Positions 1 through 9,800 of a stretch of DNA of 64,000 bases are shown here, piece by piece. Position numbers and translations under genes: made by a program. Source of the stretch: DALYJJ01 sp033763935 (GTDB taxonomy: Bacteria > Acidobacteriota > Terriglobia > Bryobacterales > Bryobacteraceae). The notes below the pieces were generated by a model. The model was not told where the DNA came from. It searched no databases and saw only the letters and a program-made list of their open reading frames with translations. The DNA is taken from NCBI GenBank assembly GCA_033763935.1, contig JANRJO010000045.1, positions 30,124-94,123 on the forward strand, read 5' to 3'. The stretch's first letter is position 1. The number at the start of each line of letters is the position of its first letter.

Positions 1-85
1 CCGACAGAGCATGCGTTTTGGTTCGGAAAGCTCTTCTCCGCGCCCGCGTCAGCGGCGGCAGCTACTTAATCGCCCCTCCCCGTCT

Positions 86-2155
86 CTACGGAGCTACCAC
101 CATCGGCGTCCGCCACACCGCGAACTTCTTCTCTCCAGGCTGCAGCACGTTCAGCTGAAAGGTGTACCGCCCCGGGTGTAATCCCTTCAGCGGCACCCGG
201 AAGCGGATCGGCACCGCCTTTGACTGCTGATTCAAACCCTCAGTCACCTCGAGCGGCGCCGTCTCGAACGCCTTCACCTTACCCCGGAAGAAACTCACCG
301 ACGCCACCATGTAATCAGTGCTCTGCGCAGCCGGCTGGTATGCCTCAAGGTAGACGAACAGTTCCTGCTCTTTCCGAAACACCCTCGTCACGCTGGGGGC
401 CAGTTTCTCCCCGTCCTGCACCAGCGGATTCGCCGCCAGCAGCTTCTTGTTCCTCTCGGCAATCGCTACCGCCTCACTGAGTTTCTCCCGCTGATTCGAC
501 AACACCACGGTACTGATAGGCAGGCGCCGCTGCTCTGCCGTCAGGTCCGGCACAACGAACCGGGTCTCGAAAGTTCCCATCTTTCCGCTGACGTTCTCGC
601 GCGCCAGGAACCGCAGGCGGTACTCTCCGGGCGCCAACGAAAACCCGGTGTCGTACTGCAAGTTGCGGCTCGCAAGTTGTCCCACCCGCTCGCCCTTCAG
701 CTTGATGGTCACCTCATCCCGCACGGATCCCTTAATCGCCCCGCGGGCATCCCGTACCTCGCCCAGGAAGTCCAGCCTCGCTTGCTCGGCTCCGCCCCGC
801 CGCGCAAGCTCGATATCGGAGCCCGGGATCTTCACCGCCACCGGCACGAAATACCGGTCCCGCGCCTGCCGAAACCAGTTGACTTCCAAGGCGATCGAAA
901 GGTCGGTGATCGGGTCCCCCAGCGTCAACGCCTCCTGCAGTTGCCGCTCCTTGTCCGAGGCCGTAAACTGCTTGAACTCCTTGCCCGCGAAGTACCCGGA
1001 ACGGTAGTCCAGCTTCGCGCTCATTCCGTTGGCCAGTTGGACCTTCACCCGTCGGTACTTGCCGTCGTTCGCCGGATTCGTACTGTAATAACCGAGGATG
1101 TAGTAACTCGAGACGTCCTTCTGCGCCTGCACGATCCCCAACGACAGATCGTTCTGGTCGAGCATCGCCTTCCCGCCCGTATCCGCAGCGAGCGTATACA
1201 GGCTCTCCTGCTGCTGCTGCATGTTATTCCTCGCCGCCCGCTGCGAATCCCCCGAGTACATCCCGCGACCGCCAGGCGACCCCTGCGTCGCATCGCCCAT
1301 CGGCGCCGCGGCTACCAATCCTCGCGCGTCCACCGGGTAGAACGACACGTTCGCCCGAATCGCCGCGTTCACCGTCCCTCGAAGCTGCGCTTCGTTATCG
1401 GTCCCCGTACGGCTCATCCCGCTCGCGAAGTACACCAGCGCCTTCTTCTCCGGCAGACTCCCCAACATCTTTGCCGCCGACTCGAGCGCCGCCAGCTTTC
1501 GGTCCGTATTGAACATGTTGAACTCGGAGTCGTCCTGCGAAACCGCGGCCTCCGTGTCCGCTTCACTCTCGTCCCCCGTGGCCCCGTTCGCCATTCCCGT
1601 GTCCCCGATCGGAAGCCCGCGGATGACTTCAATCAAACGCTCGCGGTCGCCCGTAAAATCCTGCAATACCTTGAACGTCGAAGAATAGGTCATCACGGAA
1701 ACCACGTCCGACGTAGTCATGCTGGTGTTCAAATACTTCAGCGCCGCCTGCTGCGCCCGGTATTGATCCGCAACCGGCATACCCGCGAAGTCGAAGTACA
1801 GCGCGATCAAACGCCGGTCCTTATACCGAACCTCCCCTACCTTCCGAACCGCGGCGGGAGCCGCCTCCTCGCTCCGTGCCTCTCGCTCTTCGTCTCTACG
1901 CAGCAAGCCCCGCGACGGTAGCGGCTCCTCCTGGAGGCTCTGGAACTCGAACACCCGAATCTGCTGCGGCTTCCCGTCCTCGAGTACCACGAAGTCCGAC
2001 GCTTTCAGTCCCTCGAGAGCTTTGCCGCTCTTGTCCTTTACCGCCACGTTCACCACCACCAGGGACGACGTCGCCTCGAAGGTAAACTGCCGCTCCTGCT
2101 GCCCCGGGGCGCTAACAACAGTAACTGCCGCCACCAACGCTATGTAACTCCGCAT
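86..2155 (-). CDS. vWFA-related secreted protein (acidobacterial family)
   Basis: Encodes 689 aa with an N-terminal signal peptide (MRSYIALVAAVTVVSAPGQ) followed by a conserved segment on extension of protein function (VVVNVAVKDKSGKALEGLK) and a von Willebrand factor A-like domain beginning near DRRLIALYFDFAG. This layout matches the acidobacterial vWFA-related family; its molecular role is unknown, but it is presumably exported. The open frame extends 81 codons upstream through the receptor gene, but the ATG at 2155 is preferred: it sits in TAATG with the receptor stop codon and begins exactly at the signal peptide. The overlap implies translational coupling with the receptor. The C-terminal 250 residues resemble beta-rich extracellular domains without a recognised name. 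Confidence 0.85.
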   Translation of the reverse strand: MRSYIALVAAVTVVSAPGQQERQFTFEATSSLVVVNVAVKDKSGKALEGLKASDFVVLEDGKPQQIRVFEFQSLQEEPLPSRGLLRRDEEREARSEEAAPAAVRKVGEVRYKDRRLIALYFDFAGMPVADQYRAQQAALKYLNTSMTTSDVVSVMTYSSTFKVLQDFTGDRERLIEVIRGLPIGDTGMANGATGDESEADTEAAVSQDDSEFNMFNTDRKLAALESAAKMLGSLPEKKALVYFASGMSRTGTDNEAQLRGTVNAAIRANVSFYPVDARGLVAAAPMGDATQGSPGGRGMYSGDSQRAARNNMQQQQESLYTLAADTGGKAMLDQNDLSLGIVQAQKDVSSYYILGYYSTNPANDGKYRRVKVQLANGMSAKLDYRSGYFAGKEFKQFTASDKERQLQEALTLGDPITDLSIALEVNWFRQARDRYFVPVAVKIPGSDIELARRGGAEQARLDFLGEVRDARGAIKGSVRDEVTIKLKGERVGQLASRNLQYDTGFSLAPGEYRLRFLARENVSGKMGTFETRFVVPDLTAEQRRLPISTVVLSNQREKLSEAVAIAERNKKLLAANPLVQDGEKLAPSVTRVFRKEQELFVYLEAYQPAAQSTDYMVASVSFFRGKVKAFETAPLEVTEGLNQQSKAVPIRFRVPLKGLHPGRYTFQLNVLQPGEKKFAVWRTPMVVAP

Positions 2156-5100
2156 TAGAACCGGAACCTCACATTCAATGTCATCCGGCGCATCGCCGAT
2201 GCGCCCGTCGCCACCCCGTAGTTCAGCGCGCCCACCACGGTCCCCCAACGGCTGATCACCACCCGGTTCAATACGTTCTGGCTCTGCATGGAGATGTCCA
2301 GGTTCCGCCGCTCTCCGAACCGGATGACGCGCCCCACACTCCCATTCAGGAACAATGCACTCGGCCCAGGAATCGTGTTCCGGCCGGCATTCCCCCACGT
2401 CCCCGGCGCGGGCTGCGCGAACGCCGCTGTGTTGAACAACATGCCGGGCAGGTCCACGGGCGCCCCCGTCGCATCCGCCCGCACCGTGTTATTCACCGAA
2501 GTCCCCTGCACCTGGCTCCGGACCGTCGCCGTAAAGGGATTGCCGGAACGAAACGTCAGCATCGAACTAACCGTCCAGTCGCGCAGCAACCGGCCCCGCC
2601 ACCCCTGCAGAAACGCTCCGCGCCGCCCTCCCACAGCCGTGCTGTACTGCCCCTGCACCGACAAGTTATGCCGCGCGTCGAAGCTCGATAACCCGCGTTC
2701 CGCGGAATAGTCCAGCCAGTTCTGCGCCACCGGCGTCCCGCCCTGCCCGCGGCCGCCGGTGCCGGCGTTGTCGATCGACTTCGACCATTGGTACGAGGTG
2801 TTCACTCCAAACCCGCCCCGCATTCGCCGGTTTAACTGAAACTGCGCCGCATGATAGATGGAGTTCCCGTTCGACGTCTGATAAGCGAACCCCGTGGGCA
2901 GGCCGCTCGCGGCCGACCCCGGCGCCACGGTGTTCGGCAGATACTGCTGGTCCAGCCGCGTCCCCTTGGTGCCCAGGTATCCCACCGTCGCGAATAACCC
3001 GGCGGGCAACTCCCGCTGAATCGACACCTGCCACGTCTGTGCGTATCCGATCCGGTAATCGGGATCGATCGCAAACGTCCCCAACCCCGCCGCGCCGGGA
3101 GCGATCGCAAAGCCGTCCGCCAGCAGCAGCGGCTGCGTCCGGCTGCCCGAAGCGTTCAGCACCTGCGCAAACGGGGGCTGCTGCGCCATATTTGAGGCGA
3201 TGATGTTATACACCGAGGTGTTGTAGTAAACTCCGTACCCGCCGCGAACCACAAACGAGTTCTTCGCCGACGGCCGCCACGCAAACCCGAGCCGCGGCGA
3301 GAAGTTGTTTCGGTCCGAATCCACCAGCGCGTCCGGCAAAACTCCGCCCGGCGTCACGACGCTTACCTTCGAAAAGTAGTCCGACTCCACTAAGTTGGCC
3401 AGCCGCCCGTATAACTCCCGTACCGGCGTCCCATAATCCCACCGCACGCCGTAGTTCAACGTGAATTTGGGGTGGATTCGCCAGTCGTCGTTCACGTGAA
3501 CGTCCCAGTTGGCACTGCGGAAATATTGATCCGGGCTCCCGTAGCGGATGTTGCTTGTCGTCGCGTAGCCCAGCAGAAAATCGGCGAAATCGTAGCCGGC
3601 GCCCCCTACCGGAGCTCCGTTTGCGCCCACGCTCGTCGCGTTGCCGTTGAAACTCCAGGTCCCGCGCCCGTTCGTTTCGGCGAACCGGTTCGTTTGCAGT
3701 CGGCGATAGTTAAAACCGAAGCTGCGATTGTGTGTTCCACGCGTCCAGAGAATCGAGTTGCCCACCGATACGGTCTGGTTCCGGTTCAGCGAGTAATTCC
3801 CGTCCGACAACCCTGCGTAATTCACAAAGCGTAAGGTGGGCGGACCCCAGTTTTCCTCCAGCCGTGAACCCCCCGCAATTCCCAGCTCGCCCGACACATC
3901 CCGCGTGAACGCGAAAAACGGAATCGCCTCCTGCCGCATCCGGCTATAAGAAAGCGTGAAGCTGTTGATGAGCCCCGTTCGCAGCGTACGCGACCAGTTG
4001 ACGTTCGCATTCACGCCATTCCCCGCGCCTTCGTCCACGAACTGGAAGAGGTTCGGCGATTGACTGGAACTCCGCTGATAGCCTATGCCTCCACTCAACC
4101 GGTCCTTCGGACTTACCCGAACGTTCATGAGGCGCGCATTCAAGTTATGCGAATCGTTTGTGCCCGTCCACGACGTCTGGTAATTCCGCACCGCCAAGGG
4201 TAAGTTCGGAAGCGGCATGAACGAGGTGAGCCCCAGCGCGGTCGCGCTCAACCGCGCCTCCGGAATCTGATTGCCCGCAAACGGTGTCCCCGTCGTCGGG
4301 TCATAAATCGTCACCGGCCTGCCGTTCACTGCTGTCTGCGAAAAGTCACCCGTCCGCTCGAGCGCCGTGGGCATGTTCACCGCGTCGGAGATCGTGCCCG
4401 TCCGGTTCCGCCCGTACTGATAGTTCAGGGTGAAGAGAATCATCTTCTCGGCGCTCACCAGCTTCGGGATCCGCAGCGGTCCCCCAAACATCAGGCTCGC
4501 CCGTGCGTTCGACCAGTCCGGCTTCGCCAGCTCCGCGCCCGTCACTGAATACTGCCGCGCATCCCAAGCCGACGTGTTCAGACTGAACATCGCCATCCCG
4601 TTGTACTGGAGCCTGCGGTCCCGGCGGTTGTTCCCGAATGCCGTCGCCCCGCGCTGACCTGCCCGTGCCGCCCGCATCGCCTGCGCCGCGCGCTCGCGCA
4701 ATGGCCCCATCCCCGGCCCGCCCGGTCGTCCACCAAACCCGCCGGCGCCCATCCCACCGCCCGGCCCCATTCCGCCCCCCGGCCCCATACCCCCGCCCGG
4801 CCCCATCATTCCACCCGGCCCTCTCGGGGGCCCGTCCTGCCCCATCAAGCCCGGCCCCGCCAGCGGCTGACCGTCCGGCCCCACCATGCCCGGCGGCCCC
4901 ATCATGCCCGGCCCCATCCCTTCCATCCCCGGCCGCATACCCCAATCGAACTCCTGCGGCAGCCCCACCGCCGTACTCACACTCCCCTGCACCAGAAACG
5001 AGTTCGCCGCCCCCTGGCTCAAGTCCCCCTGCTCCTCGCCGCGCAGGTTCTCGAAAGCTTGCGCTTCGGCCGACGGCGCCACCTCAACCCGCTGGAACCC

Positions 5101-5490
5101 CGTAGCACCCGCGGCTGCCCCGCGCGTTACGGTGCCCGGACGCGCCCCCGGCCCTGAACGCACCGCGCCACCGCCCAACGAAGACCGCAGCGCTTCCACG
5201 GTCAGGAACGTCAATTCCCACCGCTCGCCCGGCGCTCCTGCCGCTACCTTCTTTTTCAGCGGAGCGAACCCGAGCGACTGAGCCTCCACCTCCCACTCCC
5301 CCTCGCCCAACTCCAGCGCGAAGCTGCCGTCCTCCTCGGTGGTGGTTACCACCTTCGAGCCGCCGCGCGTCGCCGTCACCGTCGCGCCGCCGAGCGCCTG
5401 CCCGCCCACGTGCACCATACCCCGATATTCGGCGGCGCCCGCCCATCCAATCGCCAGCAAGAAAGCCGTATTAAGACGTATAAGTTTCAT
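2155..5490 (-). CDS. Oar-like TonB-dependent receptor with regulatory-like N-terminal domain
   Basis: Encodes 1111 aa: signal peptide (residues 1-20), a carboxypeptidase-regulatory-like beta-sandwich (about 21-95, GGATVTATRGGSKVVTTT), then a Gly/Met/Pro-rich low-complexity stretch (about 184-263) and a long beta-barrel region ending in aromatic-rich strands (final residues NVRFRF). Family members sit in the outer membrane and import unknown, often polymeric, substrates with TonB energy. The plug region is not obvious, because the low-complexity stretch lies near where it is expected. The stop overlaps the start of the vWFA gene by one base. An ATG start at 5490 directly precedes the signal peptide. 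Confidence 0.85.
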   Translation of the reverse strand: MKLIRLNTAFLLAIGWAGAAEYRGMVHVGGQALGGATVTATRGGSKVVTTTEEDGSFALELGEGEWEVEAQSLGFAPLKKKVAAGAPGERWELTFLTVEALRSSLGGGAVRSGPGARPGTVTRGAAAGATGFQRVEVAPSAEAQAFENLRGEEQGDLSQGAANSFLVQGSVSTAVGLPQEFDWGMRPGMEGMGPGMMGPPGMVGPDGQPLAGPGLMGQDGPPRGPGGMMGPGGGMGPGGGMGPGGGMGAGGFGGRPGGPGMGPLRERAAQAMRAARAGQRGATAFGNNRRDRRLQYNGMAMFSLNTSAWDARQYSVTGAELAKPDWSNARASLMFGGPLRIPKLVSAEKMILFTLNYQYGRNRTGTISDAVNMPTALERTGDFSQTAVNGRPVTIYDPTTGTPFAGNQIPEARLSATALGLTSFMPLPNLPLAVRNYQTSWTGTNDSHNLNARLMNVRVSPKDRLSGGIGYQRSSSQSPNLFQFVDEGAGNGVNANVNWSRTLRTGLINSFTLSYSRMRQEAIPFFAFTRDVSGELGIAGGSRLEENWGPPTLRFVNYAGLSDGNYSLNRNQTVSVGNSILWTRGTHNRSFGFNYRRLQTNRFAETNGRGTWSFNGNATSVGANGAPVGGAGYDFADFLLGYATTSNIRYGSPDQYFRSANWDVHVNDDWRIHPKFTLNYGVRWDYGTPVRELYGRLANLVESDYFSKVSVVTPGGVLPDALVDSDRNNFSPRLGFAWRPSAKNSFVVRGGYGVYYNTSVYNIIASNMAQQPPFAQVLNASGSRTQPLLLADGFAIAPGAAGLGTFAIDPDYRIGYAQTWQVSIQRELPAGLFATVGYLGTKGTRLDQQYLPNTVAPGSAASGLPTGFAYQTSNGNSIYHAAQFQLNRRMRGGFGVNTSYQWSKSIDNAGTGGRGQGGTPVAQNWLDYSAERGLSSFDARHNLSVQGQYSTAVGGRRGAFLQGWRGRLLRDWTVSSMLTFRSGNPFTATVRSQVQGTSVNNTVRADATGAPVDLPGMLFNTAAFAQPAPGTWGNAGRNTIPGPSALFLNGSVGRVIRFGERRNLDISMQSQNVLNRVVISRWGTVVGALNYGVATGASAMRRMTLNVRFRF
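4702..4941 (-). repeat. MGPGGG-type low-complexity coding repeat
   Basis: Residues about 184-263 of the receptor are Gly, Met and Pro-rich, with near-identical GPGGGM units in tandem (residues about 231-248) and looser GPxGM units before and after. In DNA this is a C-rich array of ccgcccggccccat-type units on the + strand. Such arrays can change length by slippage; the frame is intact here. Confidence 0.8.
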
Positions 5491-5557
5491 CGGGCCTCGA
5501 TCACGCCACTAACAAGGTGTACTCGCACCCAGCCCGGTTACTCTGCCCCCCTTGCCT

Positions 5558-6802
5558 TTACACCGCCTTAACACGCGATCCCAGCAATTGCACCAGGCGC
5601 TGCACCCCCATCGCGGCCACCAGCAGCAGCAACCCCTCAATAGGCAGCCGGTACCGTGGCGTCACCTGCACCACCAGGTAGACAAGCGAGTAGCTGACGC
5701 AACTGGCCGCAAGCAGCCATCCAAACGCCCTGTTCCGCCGCCAGAGCAACCTTACCCCCACCAGCGCCAGTACCATCAACAGCGCTTGCACAGCCGTCTG
5801 CCACGGCCGCCGCATGACGGGAAACCAGAAGAGCACCGCCCGCTCCGCCGTCAGCCGCACGAACGTCATGGGATGCTCCCGAATCCAGGTCATCGCCTCC
5901 TGCCGCTTTCTCGCGTGATACTCCACCTCTCCGAGGCGCCGGAGCGCTGCCAACTGAGTTCCGTTTATCGACGGGTGCAGCCGCCCCCAGGCCGGATTGC
6001 GCAGGTTGGCCTCGCCGTCCGCCGACGCTGCGTCGTTGTTCGAAACATGCAGTTCCAGCCCGAAGTTCGACCGCGTCATCACCCACTTGCCCAGCGCCCG
6101 CTCATTTCGCGCAGCCCAGACGAGCAGCACCACGCCCATAAGCCCGCCGATGATCGCGAGTCCGCGCGCCCAACTCCTGAAATCCCCGCGGAACAACAAC
6201 CACGCTGCCACCAACCAACTCCCCACCACTGCGACTACATGCGCGCTAAACAGGATTCCCGCCGCTGCCATTAGCCCGACTCCGGCCGCCCGCCATCCCG
6301 TCAAATAGCCCTTACTCCACGGCCGGGCCAGCGCCGTCACCAGCGCCGTCAACGCCAGCAGTGTGAACGGGGCGTCGAACACTCCGCGCGTTTGAGGCCA
6401 GAAGTTCACCGGCAACAACTCGCCCGCCAGCCCCGCAAACGCCCCGACGCGCCATCCCAATCCGGCGCCCGCAGACATCAACGGCAACAGCGCGTACGCC
6501 AGCGCCGCTGCCGCCGACGCAGTCACCGCCAGCGCCGCCCCCATTCCCACTTCCCGCCCAAACACCCTCACCAATCCGGCGATCAAAAGCGGGTGCCCGG
6601 GCATGGTATGCGCGGAGGGACCGGACCCCACACCGTAAGCGTCCGCGTAGCTGCCGGACTCCACGAGTGAAAGCGCCAGGTTCGCCGGCTCCACCACCCC
6701 GAGCGGAGCAATCCCGCCGAACCAGAGCATCGCCAGCCGCATCGCAAACCCGGCTGCGAACAGGAAATACGCAGCCCGCCGCGCCGGCGCTTGAAAGCCC
6801 AT
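5558..6802 (-). CDS. Polytopic membrane glycosyltransferase-like protein (GT-C/PMT-type)
   Basis: Encodes 414 aa with about ten hydrophobic segments spread along its length and a soluble loop around the middle (SNFGLELHVSNNDAASADGE). The pattern, and the C-terminal RYRLPIEGLLLLVAAMG motif, are typical of dolichyl-phosphate-mannose-type GT-C enzymes that move sugars from a lipid carrier in the inner membrane. Substrate is not predictable. The ATG at 6802 is chosen; a TTG at 6823 would lie inside the T-tract of the upstream terminator. It follows the terminated receptor gene and precedes the second receptor gene by about 70 bases, all on the minus strand. Confidence 0.7.
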   Translation of the reverse strand: MGFQAPARRAAYFLFAAGFAMRLAMLWFGGIAPLGVVEPANLALSLVESGSYADAYGVGSGPSAHTMPGHPLLIAGLVRVFGREVGMGAALAVTASAAAALAYALLPLMSAGAGLGWRVGAFAGLAGELLPVNFWPQTRGVFDAPFTLLALTALVTALARPWSKGYLTGWRAAGVGLMAAAGILFSAHVVAVVGSWLVAAWLLFRGDFRSWARGLAIIGGLMGVVLLVWAARNERALGKWVMTRSNFGLELHVSNNDAASADGEANLRNPAWGRLHPSINGTQLAALRRLGEVEYHARKRQEAMTWIREHPMTFVRLTAERAVLFWFPVMRRPWQTAVQALLMVLALVGVRLLWRRNRAFGWLLAASCVSYSLVYLVVQVTPRYRLPIEGLLLLVAAMGVQRLVQLLGSRVKAV

Positions 6803-6821
6803 ACAAAACAGCTTATCGAAC

Positions 6822-6860
6822 AAAAAAGCCGGCCGAACGCGGGTCTCCGCGCCGGCCGGC
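6822..6860 (-). terminator. Intrinsic terminator of the second receptor gene
   Basis: Read on the minus strand, a hairpin with GCCGGCC/GGCCGGC outer arms and an inner GCGG/CCGC stem is followed by six T residues. It lies about 28 bases past the stop of the receptor gene at 6888. It separates that gene from the glycosyltransferase gene. Confidence 0.85.
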
Positions 6861-6887
6861 CTTACCTTGGCTACTCCGTAAACCGGC

Positions 6888-9800
6888 TTAGAACTGCAGC
6901 CGTAGCGTCATCTGGATGAGCCGCGGCCCGCCCGTGTTCCCTCCGTTCAATTCGCTGGTGGCGCCCATCTGCCCGAACGCTCCCGTCGACATCGATCGAT
7001 TGTTTGCCACCAGCGCGAAGTTGGTGTGGTTGAACAGATTGAAGAACTCGGCCCGATACTCCAGCCGCACCCGCTCCGTCCCCAGGTTGAACCGCTTCGA
7101 CGCTGTGAAGTCGAAGTTGATCAAACCCGGGCCGTAGTAGGCATTGCGCGGCGATGTGCCCGTCCGCCCGGCCGCCGCGCAGCCTCGCGACTGCGGGTTG
7201 CCTGACGTCGGATCATAGCCCGGACACGGCGCCGTCCCCGTGACCTTGCCGAAGAACGCCGGGTCGAAGAAGCTGTCGGGGTTGCCCCGGTTGATCTGCA
7301 GCTTGCCCGTGCCCACTACGTCCGGCCGGTCCAAACGCTGGTTGAAGCCGCTGAAGTCGAGTGCCGTGTTTGCAAACACCGTGAAGGGGTGCCCGGTCGC
7401 GATGTTCGTAATTCCGGAGAGTGACCACCCACCCAGTACGTGATTGATGACACCCGGTGCGCCGCCGAGGAACTTCTTGCCACGGCCCACCGGCACATCC
7501 CACACGAACAGGTTCACGAACCGGTGCCGCTGGTCGTTCCCGCTGTTGCTCCGCTCCAGGTCGAGGCGCCGTACGTTCGAAGCGGCGCCGTCGTCGTCCG
7601 ACCCGAAGAAGCTTGAGCCGTTGTCGATCCCGTGCCCCCACGTCCAGGAGGTCTGCATGTTGAGCGACCCACGGATGCGTGTGCGCGCTGCTACCACCAG
7701 CCCGTGGTAAGACGACGTGCCCTGGAACGCGCCCATAAAGATCGCGCCCCACTGCGGGTACGGGAAGATTTGCTCGTTCGGCCGCTGCACCCCGCGGAAG
7801 CCCGGGTTGTTCACCGTCACGTAAGGCTGGTTCGGGTCGATAAAGACGCCCAGCTTCCGCCCCGCGCTCCCTATATAGCTGACATCAACCATGCTGCCCG
7901 GCCCAAGTTGGCGCTGCACTCCGAAGTTCCAGCTATAGCCGTAGGCCGTCGGTGCATCCGCGTCGTACGCGTTGAACGTCAGCAAACCCACCGCCGGAGC
8001 GCCCGGCGCCTGCGTCGTCCGCGCCACCAGCGGCACGTTTTGATTGAAGGCCAGGTCCCAGCCGTAGCCGACAGCCGGCTGTGTGCTCCCCGCCGTCTGC
8101 GTCGTGGTCAGCGTCCAAGGCGCGTTCAGGCTCTGGTTCACCGGCAGGTTATTGAAGATATCGTCGTACCCCAGCCGGAAACCGCCGCGGAGCACAGTCT
8201 TCGAATCCCCAAACAGCCACGAATCGCCCTTCGGCGAATACGCGAATCCGAAAACCGGTCCAAAGTTGTTCTTGTCCGTATCCGTGCCGGAGGCCGAAAG
8301 CGTGAACGGAGCCTCTCGGAACCGGAAGGCCGCCCGGCCGCGTTGGGTCGGATCGAGGTCCAGGATCTGGTTCGTCCCGATCAGCATCGGCCCGTAGCCG
8401 TCCACGAAGTTCGTGCCGCGGCCGTTCTTCTCGCGCGCCGCCGAGAAGTACTCCCACCGCAGCCCGATGTTCAGCGTCAGGCTCGGCGTCACCCGGATGT
8501 CGTCCTGCACGTACAGGCTGTGCGGGTAGCGGTACCAGTGCGCCATCGTGTCGCCGCTGCGAATGGTCGACGTCTGCAGCAGGGAGCGCCCGCCGCACGT
8601 CGCGCACAGCCCAGCGAACTTCTCGAAGCTCTCAAAGGTGGCCGACCCGCGCGCGTTGCCGTTCAGGAAGCGAATCGTCTCGTCCCGCCGCCCGTTGTAG
8701 CCGAACTTCAAGGTGTGGCGCGAGAACCCAAAGGGCGCGATCTTGGTGTTGTTCACGAAGATCTCGTACGTGTTCGTGATGCGCCCCTGCGGCAGGTTCG
8801 TCGCCGCCCCAAGCGACGTGTAGCCCGTCATGACAATGCGCGGCAGGCCGCTGTTCAACAGGTCTTTCGATCCGTCCACCACGCCCGGAACTCCGCGCAG
8901 AATCGCCGACGCGTCTACCCCGTTGTCTTCCGTCAGGAACCTCGTCTTGTTGCGCGAGTATCCCACCCGCACTTCGGTCAGGAACGATGGCGACCACATG
9001 TGAGTGTCCGTCACCGTCAGCGTCTGGCTCCCCGGCGTGTTCGTGTTCCCGTAGCCGGGCAGCAAGGCCACGGTTGTCGCCGTGCCCCCAAACCAGATGT
9101 AGCGTCCCATCATCCGGTTCTTGTCGGAAAACGCATGGTCGAAGCGCATCAAGTGGGTGTTGTCGTCCTGTGCGTTGTTGCCGCCGCCCGCGAAATTCTG
9201 CGTGCCCGTCGCTGCCGTCGTGTCTGTCGGCATAGGCCACAGGTTCACCAGCGCGCGCGCTACCGGGTCCACTACCGTCGCCCGCTCCGCCGCCGTCGGC
9301 ACAATCGCCGTCAGCGTCTGCGGGTTCCGGAGCTTCAGCCCTTCCCAGCTGTAGAAGAAGAAGGTTTTGTTCCTCCCGTCGTACAGCTTGGGAATCAAGA
9401 TCGGGCCGCCGATCGTCGCGCCGTATTGGTTTCGGCGCAGGATCGGCTTCCTCCCATTCAGCTTGTTGATGAAGAAATCCGTCGCCTGCAGTTTGTCGTT
9501 GCGTACGAACCAGAACGCCGTTCCGTGTAAGTCGTTCGTGCCCGACTTAGTAACCACGTTGACCTGTGCACCGTTCTGCCGGCCGAACTCGGCTGAAGGG
9601 GCTGTCGTCGTGACCGACAACTCCTGCACCGCCTCGGCGATGCGAAACGAGTTCAGCGGGCCATTCACCTGCGGGTCGAGCGCGTTCGTGCCGTCAATCG
9701 TCCAGTTGGTCGATTGCGCGCGCGACCCCGCCGCCGCAAAGCCGCCCGCCTGCGTTCCGCTCGGTGCGAACGTCACACCCGGTGTCAGAATCGCCAGGTC

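Noticed and set aside
1..85. Left-edge sequence before the vWFA stop codon
   Set aside because: Too short to support a gene; nothing recognised.
7632..9530. Long plus-strand frame (632 codons) opposite the second receptor
   Set aside because: Arg-rich, no ribosome site, fully antisense to a well supported gene; a GC-bias shadow.
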